From Geodermatophilus sp. DF01-2 (GTDB lineage Bacteria; Actinomycetota; Actinomycetes; Mycobacteriales; Geodermatophilaceae), in NCBI RefSeq assembly GCF_004571065.1, contig NZ_SPQN01000042.1:1-38273 (forward strand): 38,273 bases of DNA. The letters are read 5' to 3'. Positions 27,897-38,273 of this stretch are shown one piece after another (the stretch's first letter is position 1; each line of letters opens with the position of its first letter). Position numbers and translations under genes: made by a program. Under the pieces are notes generated by a model. The model had not been told where the DNA came from. It worked only from the letters and a program-made list of their open reading frames with translations, and searched no databases.

Positions 27897-27912
27897 GCAC
27901 AGCCGCACACAG

Positions 27913-27950
27913 ACGCCCCGGGCCCGAAGAGCCCGGGGCGTTTCTCGTCT
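27913..27950 (+). terminator. Attenuator terminator before chorismate mutase
   Basis: Perfect 11-base arms ACGCCCCGGGC (27913-27923) and GCCCGGGGCGT (27931-27941) with a 7-base loop CCGAAGA, followed by TTCTCGTCT. This is a rare U-containing intrinsic terminator here. It lies between the leader peptide and its structural gene, where read-through must be regulated. Confidence 0.85.
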
Positions 27951-27990
27951 CCGGGGTCCGACGGCCTCCTGCCCGCCCCGGAGGCCCCCC

Positions 27991-28263
27991 ATGACCGCCA
28001 CCCTCCCCACGACGTCCACCGCCGACGAGCGCATCGCCGAGCTCCGCGAGCAGATCGACGACTGCGACGCCGAGATCATCCGGCTGGTGCAGCGCCGGCT
28101 GGCCGTGTCGCAGGAGATCGGTGAGCTGCGCCGCGCCTCCGGCGGCACCCGGCTCTCCCTCTCCCGCGAGCAGCAGGTGCTCACCCGGTTCCGGACCGAG
28201 CTCGGCCCGGACGGCGCGACGCTCGGCATGCTGCTGCTGCGCCAGGGCCGCGGCCGCCTGTGA
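27991..28263 (+). CDS. Chorismate mutase, AroQ type (Rv0948c-like)
   Basis: 90 residues, all-helical AroQ fold. It shows RIAELREQIDDCDAEIIRLVQRRLAVSQEIGELR followed by ASGGTRLSLSREQQVL, ELGPDG and a terminal LLLRQGRGRL. The last segments closely resemble the intracellular M. tuberculosis enzyme (Rv0948c, AroQ-delta), which is weakly active alone and activated by complex formation with DAHP synthase; the same is plausible here but inferred. It converts chorismate to prephenate, the first committed step to Phe and Tyr. The ATG has GGAGG upstream. Divergence from uvrD1/pcrA is conserved with M. tuberculosis. A Phe/Tyr leader peptide and terminator lie upstream. Confidence 0.93.
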   Translation: MTATLPTTSTADERIAELREQIDDCDAEIIRLVQRRLAVSQEIGELRRASGGTRLSLSREQQVLTRFRTELGPDGATLGMLLLRQGRGRL

Positions 28264-28267
28264 CCAT

Positions 28268-28375
28268 GGCCCTGTAGGGGCCCGCCGCCGGCCCCGTCCA
28301 GGGCACTGCCCTGAGCTCGCGAAGGGCGGGGAGGACGGGGTCCTGCTCCGGTGGGGGGCAGAAGGGTCCTTCTCC
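28268..28375. repeat. Family-1 elements between chorismate mutase and the PIG-L gene
   Basis: Inner copy: GGCCCCGTCC (28290-28299) pairs with GGACGGGGTCC (28333-28343) around GAGCTCGCGAAG. Flanking pieces GGCCCTGTAGG and GGGGGCAGAAGGGTCC look like a second copy split by it. Polarity is opposite to the usual relation with the preceding gene. Confidence 0.6.
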
Positions 28376-28381
28376 TAGGCT
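28376..28381 (+). promoter_or_regulatory. -10-like TAGGCT for a leaderless PIG-L transcript
   Basis: TAGGCT ends 7 nt before the GTG at 28389, directly at the end of a family-1 element. Confidence 0.4.
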
Positions 28382-28388
28382 GCCGCGG

Positions 28389-29123
28389 GTGACCTCCCTG
28401 CAGCCCCGGAAGCCGGCCGAGCACGTCGAGCGCGCCCTGTGCGTGCTCGCCCACCCCGACGACGTGGACTTCGGCAGCTCCGGCACCGTCGCGACCTGGA
28501 CCGCGGCCGGCACCGAGGTGACCTACCTGATCGTCACCGACGGGGACGCCGGCGGCTTCGACGACACCCCGCGTGACCGGATGGGCGCCCTGCGGCGGGC
28601 CGAGCAGGAGGCGGCGGCCAAGGCGGTCGGGGTGGAGGACGTCCGGTTCCTCGGCTACCCCGACGGCCGGCTCGAGCTGACCCTCGACCTGCGCCGTGAC
28701 ATCACCCGGGTGATCCGCCAGGTCCGCCCGCAGCGGGTGCTGACCAGCTCGCCGGAGCGGATGTGGGATCGGATCGGGGCCAGCCATCCCGACCACATGA
28801 CCGTGGGCGAGTCCACGCTGCGCACCGTCTACCCCGACGCGCGCAACCCCTTCGCCTTCCCCGAGCTGCTCGCCGACGAGGGCCTCGCGGCCTGGACCGT
28901 GTCCGAGGTGTGGCTGACCGCCAGCCCGCGGGCCGACCACGTCGTCGACGTGACCGACGTCGTCGAGCTGAAGTTCGCGGCGCTGAAGAGCCACGTCACC
29001 CAGGTCAGCCACATGGACGGCCTCGAGCCGTTCGTCACCGACTGGATGCGCCAGACCGGGCGCCGCCTGGGCCTGCCGGAGGGCCGGCTCGGCGAGGCCT
29101 TCCAGGTCGTACACACTCTGTGA
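28389..29123 (+). CDS. PIG-L family Zn-dependent deacetylase (LmbE-like)
   Basis: 244 residues. The N-terminal LCVLAHPDDVDFGSSGTVATW holds the AHPDD zinc/catalytic motif (about 20-25). YLIVTDGDAGG follows, and the third ligand is in the HPDHMTVGESTL segment (about 135-146). Relatives deacetylate N-acetylglucosamine conjugates, such as MshB and Mca in mycothiol metabolism. At 244 residues it is shorter than MshB (about 300) and is best called a generic PIG-L deacetylase; mycothiol-related chemistry is plausible. No Shine-Dalgarno is visible and a TAGGCT lies 7 nt upstream, suggesting a leaderless message. The gene ends before a stretch of gene remnants. Confidence 0.87.
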   Translation: MTSLQPRKPAEHVERALCVLAHPDDVDFGSSGTVATWTAAGTEVTYLIVTDGDAGGFDDTPRDRMGALRRAEQEAAAKAVGVEDVRFLGYPDGRLELTLDLRRDITRVIRQVRPQRVLTSSPERMWDRIGASHPDHMTVGESTLRTVYPDARNPFAFPELLADEGLAAWTVSEVWLTASPRADHVVDVTDVVELKFAALKSHVTQVSHMDGLEPFVTDWMRQTGRRLGLPEGRLGEAFQVVHTL

Positions 29124-29171
29124 TCTGTCGGCCTACCGGCCGACACCGCGGCCCGGAGCCGTCCCGACAGC

Positions 29172-29353
29172 TGCATCACCTCCCCCTCGCGGGCGCTGAG
29201 CAGGTCCAGGCCGGGGTCGGTGGCCAGGCCCTCCGGCTGCAGGGCGGACGGCGACGTCGCGGCGAACGCGTCGAGCACGAAGCCGGCCAGCCGCGGGCTG
29301 AACACGACGTCGCCGTCGGCGACGCGGGCGACGGCGTCCCGCAGGTCCGGCCC
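29172..29353 (-). pseudogene. Fragment of a NarL/LuxR-type response regulator
   Basis: One minus-strand frame reads DLRDAVARVADGDVVFSPRL, AGFVLDAFA and LDLLSAREGEVMQL. This matches the end of a receiver domain, the linker and the first helix of a LuxR-type HTH (usually LTPREREVL). Upstream in the same frame there is no receiver homology, and after MQL the frame leaves the HTH without its recognition helix. Both ends are therefore missing. It is a decayed remnant, left by deletion, between the PIG-L and glutamate dehydrogenase genes. Confidence 0.6.
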
Positions 29354-29355
29354 GG

Positions 29356-29556
29356 ATGGTCTTGGCGCCTGGCAGGACGTCGAGCCGCTGGAGCTCGAGG
29401 ACCCGCCGCCGCCTCGGCGCCGCGGGGGTGCTGACGGCCGGCGCGGTGCTGCCGCTGGGCCTGGTGACCGACGGCGGCCTGCTCTGGCTGGTGCTCATCG
29501 GCGGCGGGATCGCCCTGCTGGTGACCGAACTCCGCCGGGCCGGCCGTAGGCGCTGA
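29356..29556 (+). CDS. Possible small two-helix membrane protein or gene fragment
   Basis: 66 codons from ATG 29356. After a Ser/Arg-rich start it has two hydrophobic stretches, LGAAGVLTAGAVLPLGLV and LLWLVLIGGGIALLVTEL, and a basic end (RRAGRRR). No Shine-Dalgarno is seen, and the first third is antisense to the response-regulator remnant. It may be the surviving 3' end of a larger membrane gene, for instance a kinase partner of that regulator, rather than an intact small gene. A strong hairpin follows its stop. No family is recognised. Confidence 0.35.
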   Translation: MVLAPGRTSSRWSSRTRRRLGAAGVLTAGAVLPLGLVTDGGLLWLVLIGGGIALLVTELRRAGRRR

Positions 29557-29567
29557 CCCGAGCGGAC

Positions 29568-29606
29568 CGGAGGGCCCGGGGAGCGGATCGCTCCCCGGGC
29601 CCTCCG
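29568..29606. terminator. Perfect 17-bp-stem bidirectional terminator
   Basis: Arms CGGAGGGCCCGGGGAGC (29568-29584) and its exact complement (29590-29606) with a 5-base loop. It lies 12 bases before the stop of convergent gdhA. Confidence 0.85.
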
Positions 29607-29617
29607 TCGCTGCGAAC

Positions 29618-31225
<1,608 letters not shown>

Positions 31226-31401
31226 TCACGACCGGTCGGCCGCGACGACGTCGGAGAGCTGCGCTCCCCCGGCCGGCAGCGACACGAGCAGCCGCGACGC
31301 GCGCGGCGTCCGGGCGGGGACGAACACCGGCGCCCACACGCGTCGAGGGAGAAGGCGGCGACCGCGTCGACGTCGGACTCGGTCAGCGGGCGGATCACCA
31401 C
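31226..31401 (-). pseudogene. N-terminal remnant of a GNAT acetyltransferase
   Basis: From GTG 31401, with GGAGG five bases upstream, the reading is MVIRPLTESDVDAVAAFSLDA, the standard opening of GNAT N-acetyltransferases. A one-base frame change then gives WAPVFVPARTP, continuing the expected AWAPVF pattern, but the frame ends at 31226-31228 after about 58 codons with no acetyl-CoA-binding motif. The gene has lost its 3' two thirds and gained a frameshift. Its Shine-Dalgarno is part of a family-1 element. Confidence 0.5.
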
Positions 31402-31406
31402 GTCGG

Positions 31407-31537
31407 CCTCCTGCAGGGCCCCGCCGTTGGCCCCGTCCAGAGGCTCGTCTCGAGCCTGCGACGTGCTGGAACGGCCCTCCTGCAGGGTCCCGCGCCGAGC
31501 GTCAGCGAGGGGTGGGGGCAGGAGGGTCCTTCGTCTT
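31407..31537. repeat. Family-1 element (plus partial copy) abutting the guaA stop
   Basis: Full copy: GGCCCTCCTGC (31473-31483) with GCAGGAGGGTCC (31518-31529) around CCGAGCGTCAGCGAGGGG, then CTTCGTCTT and the stop. A left-half copy precedes it (31407-31465, with CTCGAGCCTGCGACG). Confidence 0.7.
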
Positions 31538-33100
31538 CTACTCCCACTCGATGGTGCCCGGCGGCTTGCTCGTCACGTCGAGCACGACCCGGTTCACCTC
31601 GGGCACCTCGTTGGTGATCCGCGTGGAGATGCGGGCCAGGACGTCGTAGGGCAGCCGGGTCCAGTCGGCGGTCATCGCGTCCTCGCTGGACACCGGCCGC
31701 AGCACGACCGGGTGGCCGTAGGTGCGCCCGTCGCCCTGGACGCCGACCGAGCGGACGTCGGCCAGCAGCACCACCGGGCACTGCCAGATCTCGCGGTCGA
31801 GCGTCGCGGCGGTGAGCTCGGCCCGGACGATCGCGTCGGCCTTGCGCAGCACGTCGAGCCGCTCGCGGGTGACCTCACCGACGATCCGGATGCCCAGCCC
31901 GGGGCCCGGGAACGGCTGCCGCCACACCAGCGACTCGGGCAGGCCCAGCTGCAGGCCGACCTCCCGCACCTCGTCCTTGAACAGCGTGCGCAGCGGCTCG
32001 ACGAGGGTGAAGGTGAGGTCCTCGGGCAGCCCGCCGACGTTGTGGTGGCTCTTGATGTTCGCCGTCCCCGTGCCGCCGCCGGACTCGACGACGTCGGGGT
32101 AGAGCGTGCCCTGGACGAGGAAGTCGACCGTCTCCCCGTGGGCCTGCGCGTCGTGGACGACGTCGAGCGCGGCCTGCTCGAAGACGCGGATGAACTCCCG
32201 GCCGATGATCTTGCGCTTCTGCTCGGGATCGCTGACCCCCGCCAGCGCGCCGAGGAACTGCGACCGGGCGTCGACCACCCGCAGGTCGGCGCCGGTGACC
32301 GCGACGAAGTCCCGCTCGATCTGCTCGGTCTCGCCCTCCCGCATAAGCCCGTGGTCGACGTAGACGCAGGTCAGCCGGTCGCCGATGGCCCGCTGGACGA
32401 GCGCCGCGGCCACCGCCGAGTCGACCCCACCGGACAGCGCGCACAGCGCCCGCCGGTCGCCGATCCGGGCGCGGAGCCGCTCGACCTGCTCCTCGACGAC
32501 GTTGGCCATCGTCCAGGTCGGCTCGAGGCCGGCGATGTCGAACAGGAAGTGCTCGAGCACGGTCTGCCCGTGCGCGGTGTGCCGCACCTCGGGGTGGAAC
32601 TGCACACCGGCGAGCTTGCGGTCGACGTCCTCGAAGGCGGCGACCGGCGCCCCGGTGGACGTCGCGGTGACGGTGAACCCCGGCGGAGCGGCGCTGACGG
32701 CGTCCCCGTGGCTCATCCACACCGACTGCTCGACCGGCATGCCGCCGAACAGCCGCCCGGCGGTGGTGACCGTCAGCGGCGTCCCGCCGTACTCGCGGTC
32801 GCCGGTGTGCGCGACCGTCCCGCCCAGCGACTGCGCCATCGCCTGGAAGCCGTAGCAGATGCCGAACGCGGGGACGCCGGACTCGAACAGCGCCGGGTCG
32901 ACCTGCGGCGCCTCGGGCGCGTAGACGCTCGACGGGCCACCGGAGAGGACGATCGCCGCGGGCTTGCGGGCGACGATCTCCTCGGCCGGGACGTCGGAGG
33001 GGACGATCTCGGAGTAGACCCCGGCCTCACGGATCCGCCGCGCGATGAGTTGGGCGTACTGCGCGCCGAAGTCGACGACGAGGACGGTCGGGAACTCCAT
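31538..33100 (-). CDS. guaA: GMP synthase (glutamine-hydrolysing)
   Basis: 520 residues. The N-terminal class I glutamine amidotransferase domain (1-195) has [20 protein letters not shown], the nucleophile C82 in GICYGFQ and the His/Glu of VQFHPEV. The ATP-pyrophosphatase domain follows with the P-loop [13 protein letters not shown] and [11 protein letters not shown]. The C-terminal dimerisation domain has [17 protein letters not shown] and the ending KPPGTIEWE. It aminates XMP to GMP. The ATG overlaps the guaB3 stop by one base (TGATG), so translation is coupled. Order guaB - guaB3 - guaA puts the whole IMP-to-GMP branch in one transcription unit. Confidence 0.97.
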   Translation of the reverse strand: MEFPTVLVVDFGAQYAQLIARRIREAGVYSEIVPSDVPAEEIVARKPAAIVLSGGPSSVYAPEAPQVDPALFESGVPAFGICYGFQAMAQSLGGTVAHTGDREYGGTPLTVTTAGRLFGGMPVEQSVWMSHGDAVSAAPPGFTVTATSTGAPVAAFEDVDRKLAGVQFHPEVRHTAHGQTVLEHFLFDIAGLEPTWTMANVVEEQVERLRARIGDRRALCALSGGVDSAVAAALVQRAIGDRLTCVYVDHGLMREGETEQIERDFVAVTGADLRVVDARSQFLGALAGVSDPEQKRKIIGREFIRVFEQAALDVVHDAQAHGETVDFLVQGTLYPDVVESGGGTGTANIKSHHNVGGLPEDLTFTLVEPLRTLFKDEVREVGLQLGLPESLVWRQPFPGPGLGIRIVGEVTRERLDVLRKADAIVRAELTAATLDREIWQCPVVLLADVRSVGVQGDGRTYGHPVVLRPVSSEDAMTADWTRLPYDVLARISTRITNEVPEVNRVVLDVTSKPPGTIEWE

Positions 33101-34245
33101 CAGGACGCGCCGTCCCCCCGACCGCCGAGCACCAGATCCACCCGCTGGAACTCCTTGAGATCCCGGTAGCCGGTCTTGGCCATGGTCCGGCGCAGCGCGC
33201 CGAAGAGGTTGGTCCGCCCGTCGGCCGTCCGCGCCTCCCCGAGCAGCACGTCGTCCAGCGAGCCCGCCGGGGCGATCGGCGCCGACGTCCCGCCGCGGGG
33301 CAGCCGCGGGTGCGCGGCCACCGAGTCCCACCAGATGCCGCCGCCGGGGGCCTCGGCGGCCGCGCGCAGCGGCTCGCCGAGCTGGACGGCGTCCGCGCCG
33401 CACGCCAGCGCCCGGGCGATGGCGCCGCTGGTCTCGATCCGGCCGTTGGCGATGACGTGCACGTACCGGCCGCCGGTCTCGTCGAGGTAGTCGCGGCGGG
33501 CCGCGGCGGCGTCGGCGATCGCGCTGGCCAGGGGCACGCGGATGCCCATGACGGCGTCGGTCGTGGAGTAGGTGTCGGCGCCGACGCCGACGATCACGCC
33601 CGCCGCGCCGGTGCGCATCAGGTGCAGCGCGGTCTGGTAGTTGGCCGCGCCTCCGACGATGACCGGGACGTCGAGGTCGGCGATGAAGTCCTTGAGGTTG
33701 AGCGCGTCGCCCTGGGTGGTGACGTGCTCGGCGGAGACGATCGTGCCCTGGATGACGAGCAGGTCCACGCCGGCCGCCAGCACCGTCGGGGCGAGCTGGA
33801 GGGTGTGCTGCGGGGAGACGCGCACCGCGGTGGTCACCCCGGCGTCCCGGATCTCCTTGACCCGGGCGGTGACCAGGTCCGGCTTGACCGGCTCCGCGTA
33901 GACCTCCTGCAGCAGCGACACCGGCAGGGCACCGTCGTCGGCCACCTCCCGGAGCCGCCGGTACACCGGCGCGGGGTCGTCGTACCGGGTCCACAGCCCC
34001 TCGGCGTTGAGCACGCCGAGGCCGCCGGCCTGCCCCACGGCGACCGCGGTCGCCGGGCTCACCACGGCGTCCGACGGGCTGGTCACCAGCGGGATGTCGA
34101 ACCGGAAGGCGTCGATCTGCCAGGCAGTGGAGACGTCGTCCATGTCGCGGGTGCGCCGGGACGGGACGATCGAGACCTCGTCGAGGTCGTACCCCCGGCG
34201 GGCGAAGCGGTTGAGGCCGATCTCGACGGTGTCGCGCGTGGGCAT
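33100..34245 (-). CDS. guaB3: GuaB3-family IMP dehydrogenase-related protein
   Basis: 381 residues, an IMPDH/GMPR-type (beta/alpha)8 barrel without CBS domains. The opening [28 protein letters not shown] and [36 protein letters not shown] are typical of the actinobacterial GuaB3 group (Rv3410c). The catalytic loop region (about 219-235) reads [11 protein letters not shown] and has no cysteine, whereas GuaB in the same window has C313 in SICTTR. Either it is not a standard IMPDH or the nucleophile is lost; activity is not settled from sequence. ATG 34245 gives the family start. It follows guaB by 70 bases and overlaps guaA by one. Confidence 0.88.
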   Translation of the reverse strand: MPTRDTVEIGLNRFARRGYDLDEVSIVPSRRTRDMDDVSTAWQIDAFRFDIPLVTSPSDAVVSPATAVAVGQAGGLGVLNAEGLWTRYDDPAPVYRRLREVADDGALPVSLLQEVYAEPVKPDLVTARVKEIRDAGVTTAVRVSPQHTLQLAPTVLAAGVDLLVIQGTIVSAEHVTTQGDALNLKDFIADLDVPVIVGGAANYQTALHLMRTGAAGVIVGVGADTYSTTDAVMGIRVPLASAIADAAAARRDYLDETGGRYVHVIANGRIETSGAIARALACGADAVQLGEPLRAAAEAPGGGIWWDSVAAHPRLPRGGTSAPIAPAGSLDDVLLGEARTADGRTNLFGALRRTMAKTGYRDLKEFQRVDLVLGGRGDGAS

Positions 34246-34261
34246 GCTCAGCGCCCCCTGC

Positions 34262-37265
<3,004 letters not shown>

Positions 37266-37602
37266 GCCTGCTCCTCGCTCGCCGGCCGCACCTGCCGACC
37301 GGGCCCCACCGTCCGGATCCCCCGGCCGGGTGTCGCTCGGACGTGCGTCCCGCCCGGGGACCCCACGTCGCCGCTCCGGCCGGACCGGAGCCGCCGACGG
37401 GTGTCCCGTGGCGGTGTTCGGCACGGCCTGCAGCCACCTTGATCGACTTCCGGGAGCGGCGACACCCGCTCTCACCCAGCGGGGGGAGACGGGAGCCGTG
37501 AAAATGCGGGGTCACCGTGTGTTTGACCCGCGGAGACGTCGGGCACCGGCCCCCTTGCAGCCGGACCGCCCCCTCCGGCTCGCACCGAGCCGAGGAGGAC
37601 GA
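37266..37602. promoter_or_regulatory. Divergent promoter region of bldM-like gene and whiD
   Basis: 337 bases without a gene. It includes an inverted repeat GGGTCA-N9-TGACCC (37509-37529) after an A-rich patch (TGAAAATG), about 75 bases before whiD. TTGATC (37439-37444) could be a -35, but no matching -10 was found. It probably holds promoters and operator sites for both regulators. Confidence 0.45.
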
Positions 37603-37902
37603 ATGGCTGACATCCGCCGCCTGCCCACGCCCGTCGCCGAGGTCTGGGACTGGCAGCTGCACGGATCCTGCCGCGGAGAGAGCACGGCGCTGTTCTTCCA
37701 CCCGGACGGCGAGCGCGGCCCCGCCCGGGCTCGTCGCCAGGCGGCCGCCAAGGCCGTCTGCGGACGTTGCCCGGTCGTCGATGCCTGCCTCAAGCACGCG
37801 CTCTCGGTCCGCGAGCCCTACGGGGTCTGGGGTGGCATGAGCGAGGAGGAGCGGGCCCGGCTGATCGCCGCGGAGCCCGTCGCCGTCGCCGCGGGGGTCT
37901 GA
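37603..37902 (+). CDS. whiD: WhiB-family iron-sulfur regulator (WhiD/WhiB3-like)
   Basis: 99 residues. Four cysteines expected to hold a [4Fe-4S] cluster are present: C23 in HGSCRG, C53 and C56 in VCGRC, and C62 in DACLKHA. The GVWGG turn (74-78) and a C-terminal EEERARL segment follow. Wbl proteins bind the primary sigma factor and respond to NO, O2 or redox state. Pairing with a divergent BldM-like gene matches whiD/bldM in Streptomyces (WhiB3 in mycobacteria). ATG 37603 has GAGGAGG just upstream. A family-1 element starts right after the stop. Confidence 0.93.
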   Translation: MADIRRLPTPVAEVWDWQLHGSCRGESTALFFHPDGERGPARARRQAAAKAVCGRCPVVDACLKHALSVREPYGVWGGMSEEERARLIAAEPVAVAAGV

Positions 37903-38012
37903 AGAAGGGCCCTCCTGCCCCCCGCCCCTCGCACGCTCGCGGCGGGATCCTGCAGGAGGGCCGCCCTCCTCTCCAGCCTTGCAAGCTCGGGGCGGAACCG
38001 GGAGGGGGCCAC
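37903..38012. repeat. Two family-1 elements after whiD
   Basis: Copy a: GGGCCCTCCTGC (37907-37918) with GCAGGAGGGCC (37952-37962) around CCTCGCACGCTCGCGG. Copy b shares GGCC: GGCCGCCCTCC (37959-37969) with GGGAGGGGGCC (38000-38010) around CCTTGCAAGCTCGG. Confidence 0.7.
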
Positions 38013-38013
38013 A

Positions 38014-38071
38014 GCACATACGACAGAGGGCCGGTCCAGCAACTGCTGGACCGGCCCTCTGTCGTATGTGC
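38014..38071. repeat. Perfect 28-base inverted repeat
   Basis: Arms 38014-38041 and 38044-38071 are exact reverse complements (starting GCACATACGACAGAGGG), separated by only two bases. It is the longest perfect palindrome in the window. It could be a terminator, a protein-binding or recombination site, or a relic of a mobile element. Confidence 0.9.
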
Positions 38072-38102
38072 GGCGTGCGCGGACACCGTCCGGGCTCACC
38101 GC

Positions 38103-38144
38103 TGCGGCTCCTGGCTCACGACCAGTGGTGAGCCACGAGCCGCA
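38103..38144. repeat. Hairpin just outside the insertion sequence
   Basis: TGCGGCTC/GAGCCGCA outer and GGCTCAC/GTGAGCC inner stems, separated by symmetric two-base mismatches. It lies about 10 bases before the likely IS end. Confidence 0.7.
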
Positions 38145-38154
38145 ACGATCGAGC

Positions 38155-38273
38155 CTGTCGCATAAAGCCGCGTGCCTGAGCGGGTGCGGGCGGTAGTTGC
38201 GGGAGAATGGGGCATGCCGCAGAACTTCATCCGCGCGGATGTCGATCAGGGGTTTCTGCTGCCGCCGGATGTG
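38155..38273 (+). mobile_element. Left end of an IS1182-like insertion sequence (partial)
   Basis: It contains the start of a transposase gene and the short non-coding end before it (TGTCGCATAAAGCCGCGTG). The exact left boundary and the terminal inverted repeat cannot be confirmed because the right end is outside the window. Confidence 0.5.
38214..38273 (+). CDS. IS1182-like transposase, N-terminus only
   Basis: The 20 visible codons read NFIRADVDQGFLLPPDV after the first three residues and run off the window edge. Openings of the form R-x-V-D-x-x-FLLPP are typical of IS1182-family transposases, which continue with a W-L-P-E-D-H-L segment. The ATG follows GGGAGAATGGGGC, an acceptable ribosome site. 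Only the family is suggested; the catalytic DDE residues are outside. Confidence 0.6.
   Translation, partial: MPQNFIRADVDQGFLLPPDV

Noticed and set aside
27897-27912. A clear antiterminator pairing with the left arm of the attenuator terminator
   Set aside because: Only about five-base pairings (CCGGG with CCCGG) could be found by eye, too weak to claim. Thermodynamic folding of 27834-27950 is needed.
25363-28263. Long plus-strand frame running antisense through pcrA into chorismate mutase
   Set aside because: Only the last 91 codons (chorismate mutase, with its own GGAGG) are real. The rest is a shadow of pcrA and crosses the leader and terminator.

Overview
The window is a high-GC, gene-dense chromosomal segment of an actinobacterium. 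Gene order and protein character fit the Geodermatophilaceae (Blastococcus/Geodermatophilus/Modestobacter type), but that placement is inference. Two blocks match orders known from other Actinobacteria. The block chorismate mutase - UvrD1/PcrA - M23 peptidase - sucC - sucD - DUF5336-like antigen - PerM/DUF6350 - purN - purH corresponds to Mycobacterium tuberculosis Rv0948c-Rv0957. The block guaA - guaB3 - guaB - DUF5319 - BldM-like regulator - WhiD/WhiB3 corresponds to the Streptomyces guaB/bldM/whiD region and to Rv3410c-Rv3416.

Layout. 1-5.1 kb: tail of a probable D-Ala-D-Ala carboxypeptidase, a YhjD/YihY membrane protein, a 2H phosphoesterase, trpS, an aromatic/histidinol-phosphate aminotransferase and galE. 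5.3-8.8 kb: a CorC-like CBS protein, a secreted CAP-domain protein behind a near-consensus CRP site, and a DUF559 nuclease-like protein. 9-13.3 kb: mdh-icd (TCA cycle), DUF3017, folD and a four-helix membrane protein. 13.6-20.7 kb: purN-purH, PerM-like protein, Gln/Gly/Pro/Tyr-rich membrane antigen, sucC-sucD. 20.9-28.3 kb: a degenerate B12-binding-domain protein coupled to a membrane protein, a lipase, an M23 peptidase, a frameshifted HAD phosphatase, pcrA, and chorismate mutase behind a Phe/Tyr leader peptide and terminator. 28.4-31.4 kb: PIG-L deacetylase, gene remnants, glutamate dehydrogenase. 31.5-36.3 kb: guaA-guaB3-guaB and DUF5319. 36.5-38.3 kb: BldM-like regulator divergent from whiD, strong palindromes, and the start of an IS1182-like transposase.

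Most genes are housekeeping (purine nucleotides, TCA cycle, folate, aromatic amino acids, cell wall). The most interesting content is non-coding. (1) An unannotated 20-codon leader peptide rich in Phe/Tyr is followed by a textbook terminator in front of chorismate mutase. (2) A dispersed family of structured intergenic elements lies mostly at stop codons. Its outer stems differ between copies but stay complementary within each copy, while the inner loop is conserved. (3) A second hairpin family is shared by two distant loci. (4) TAG/CAG-type -10 hexamers lie 6-8 nt upstream of many start codons, suggesting widespread leaderless transcripts. No rRNA, tRNA or CRISPR array was seen.
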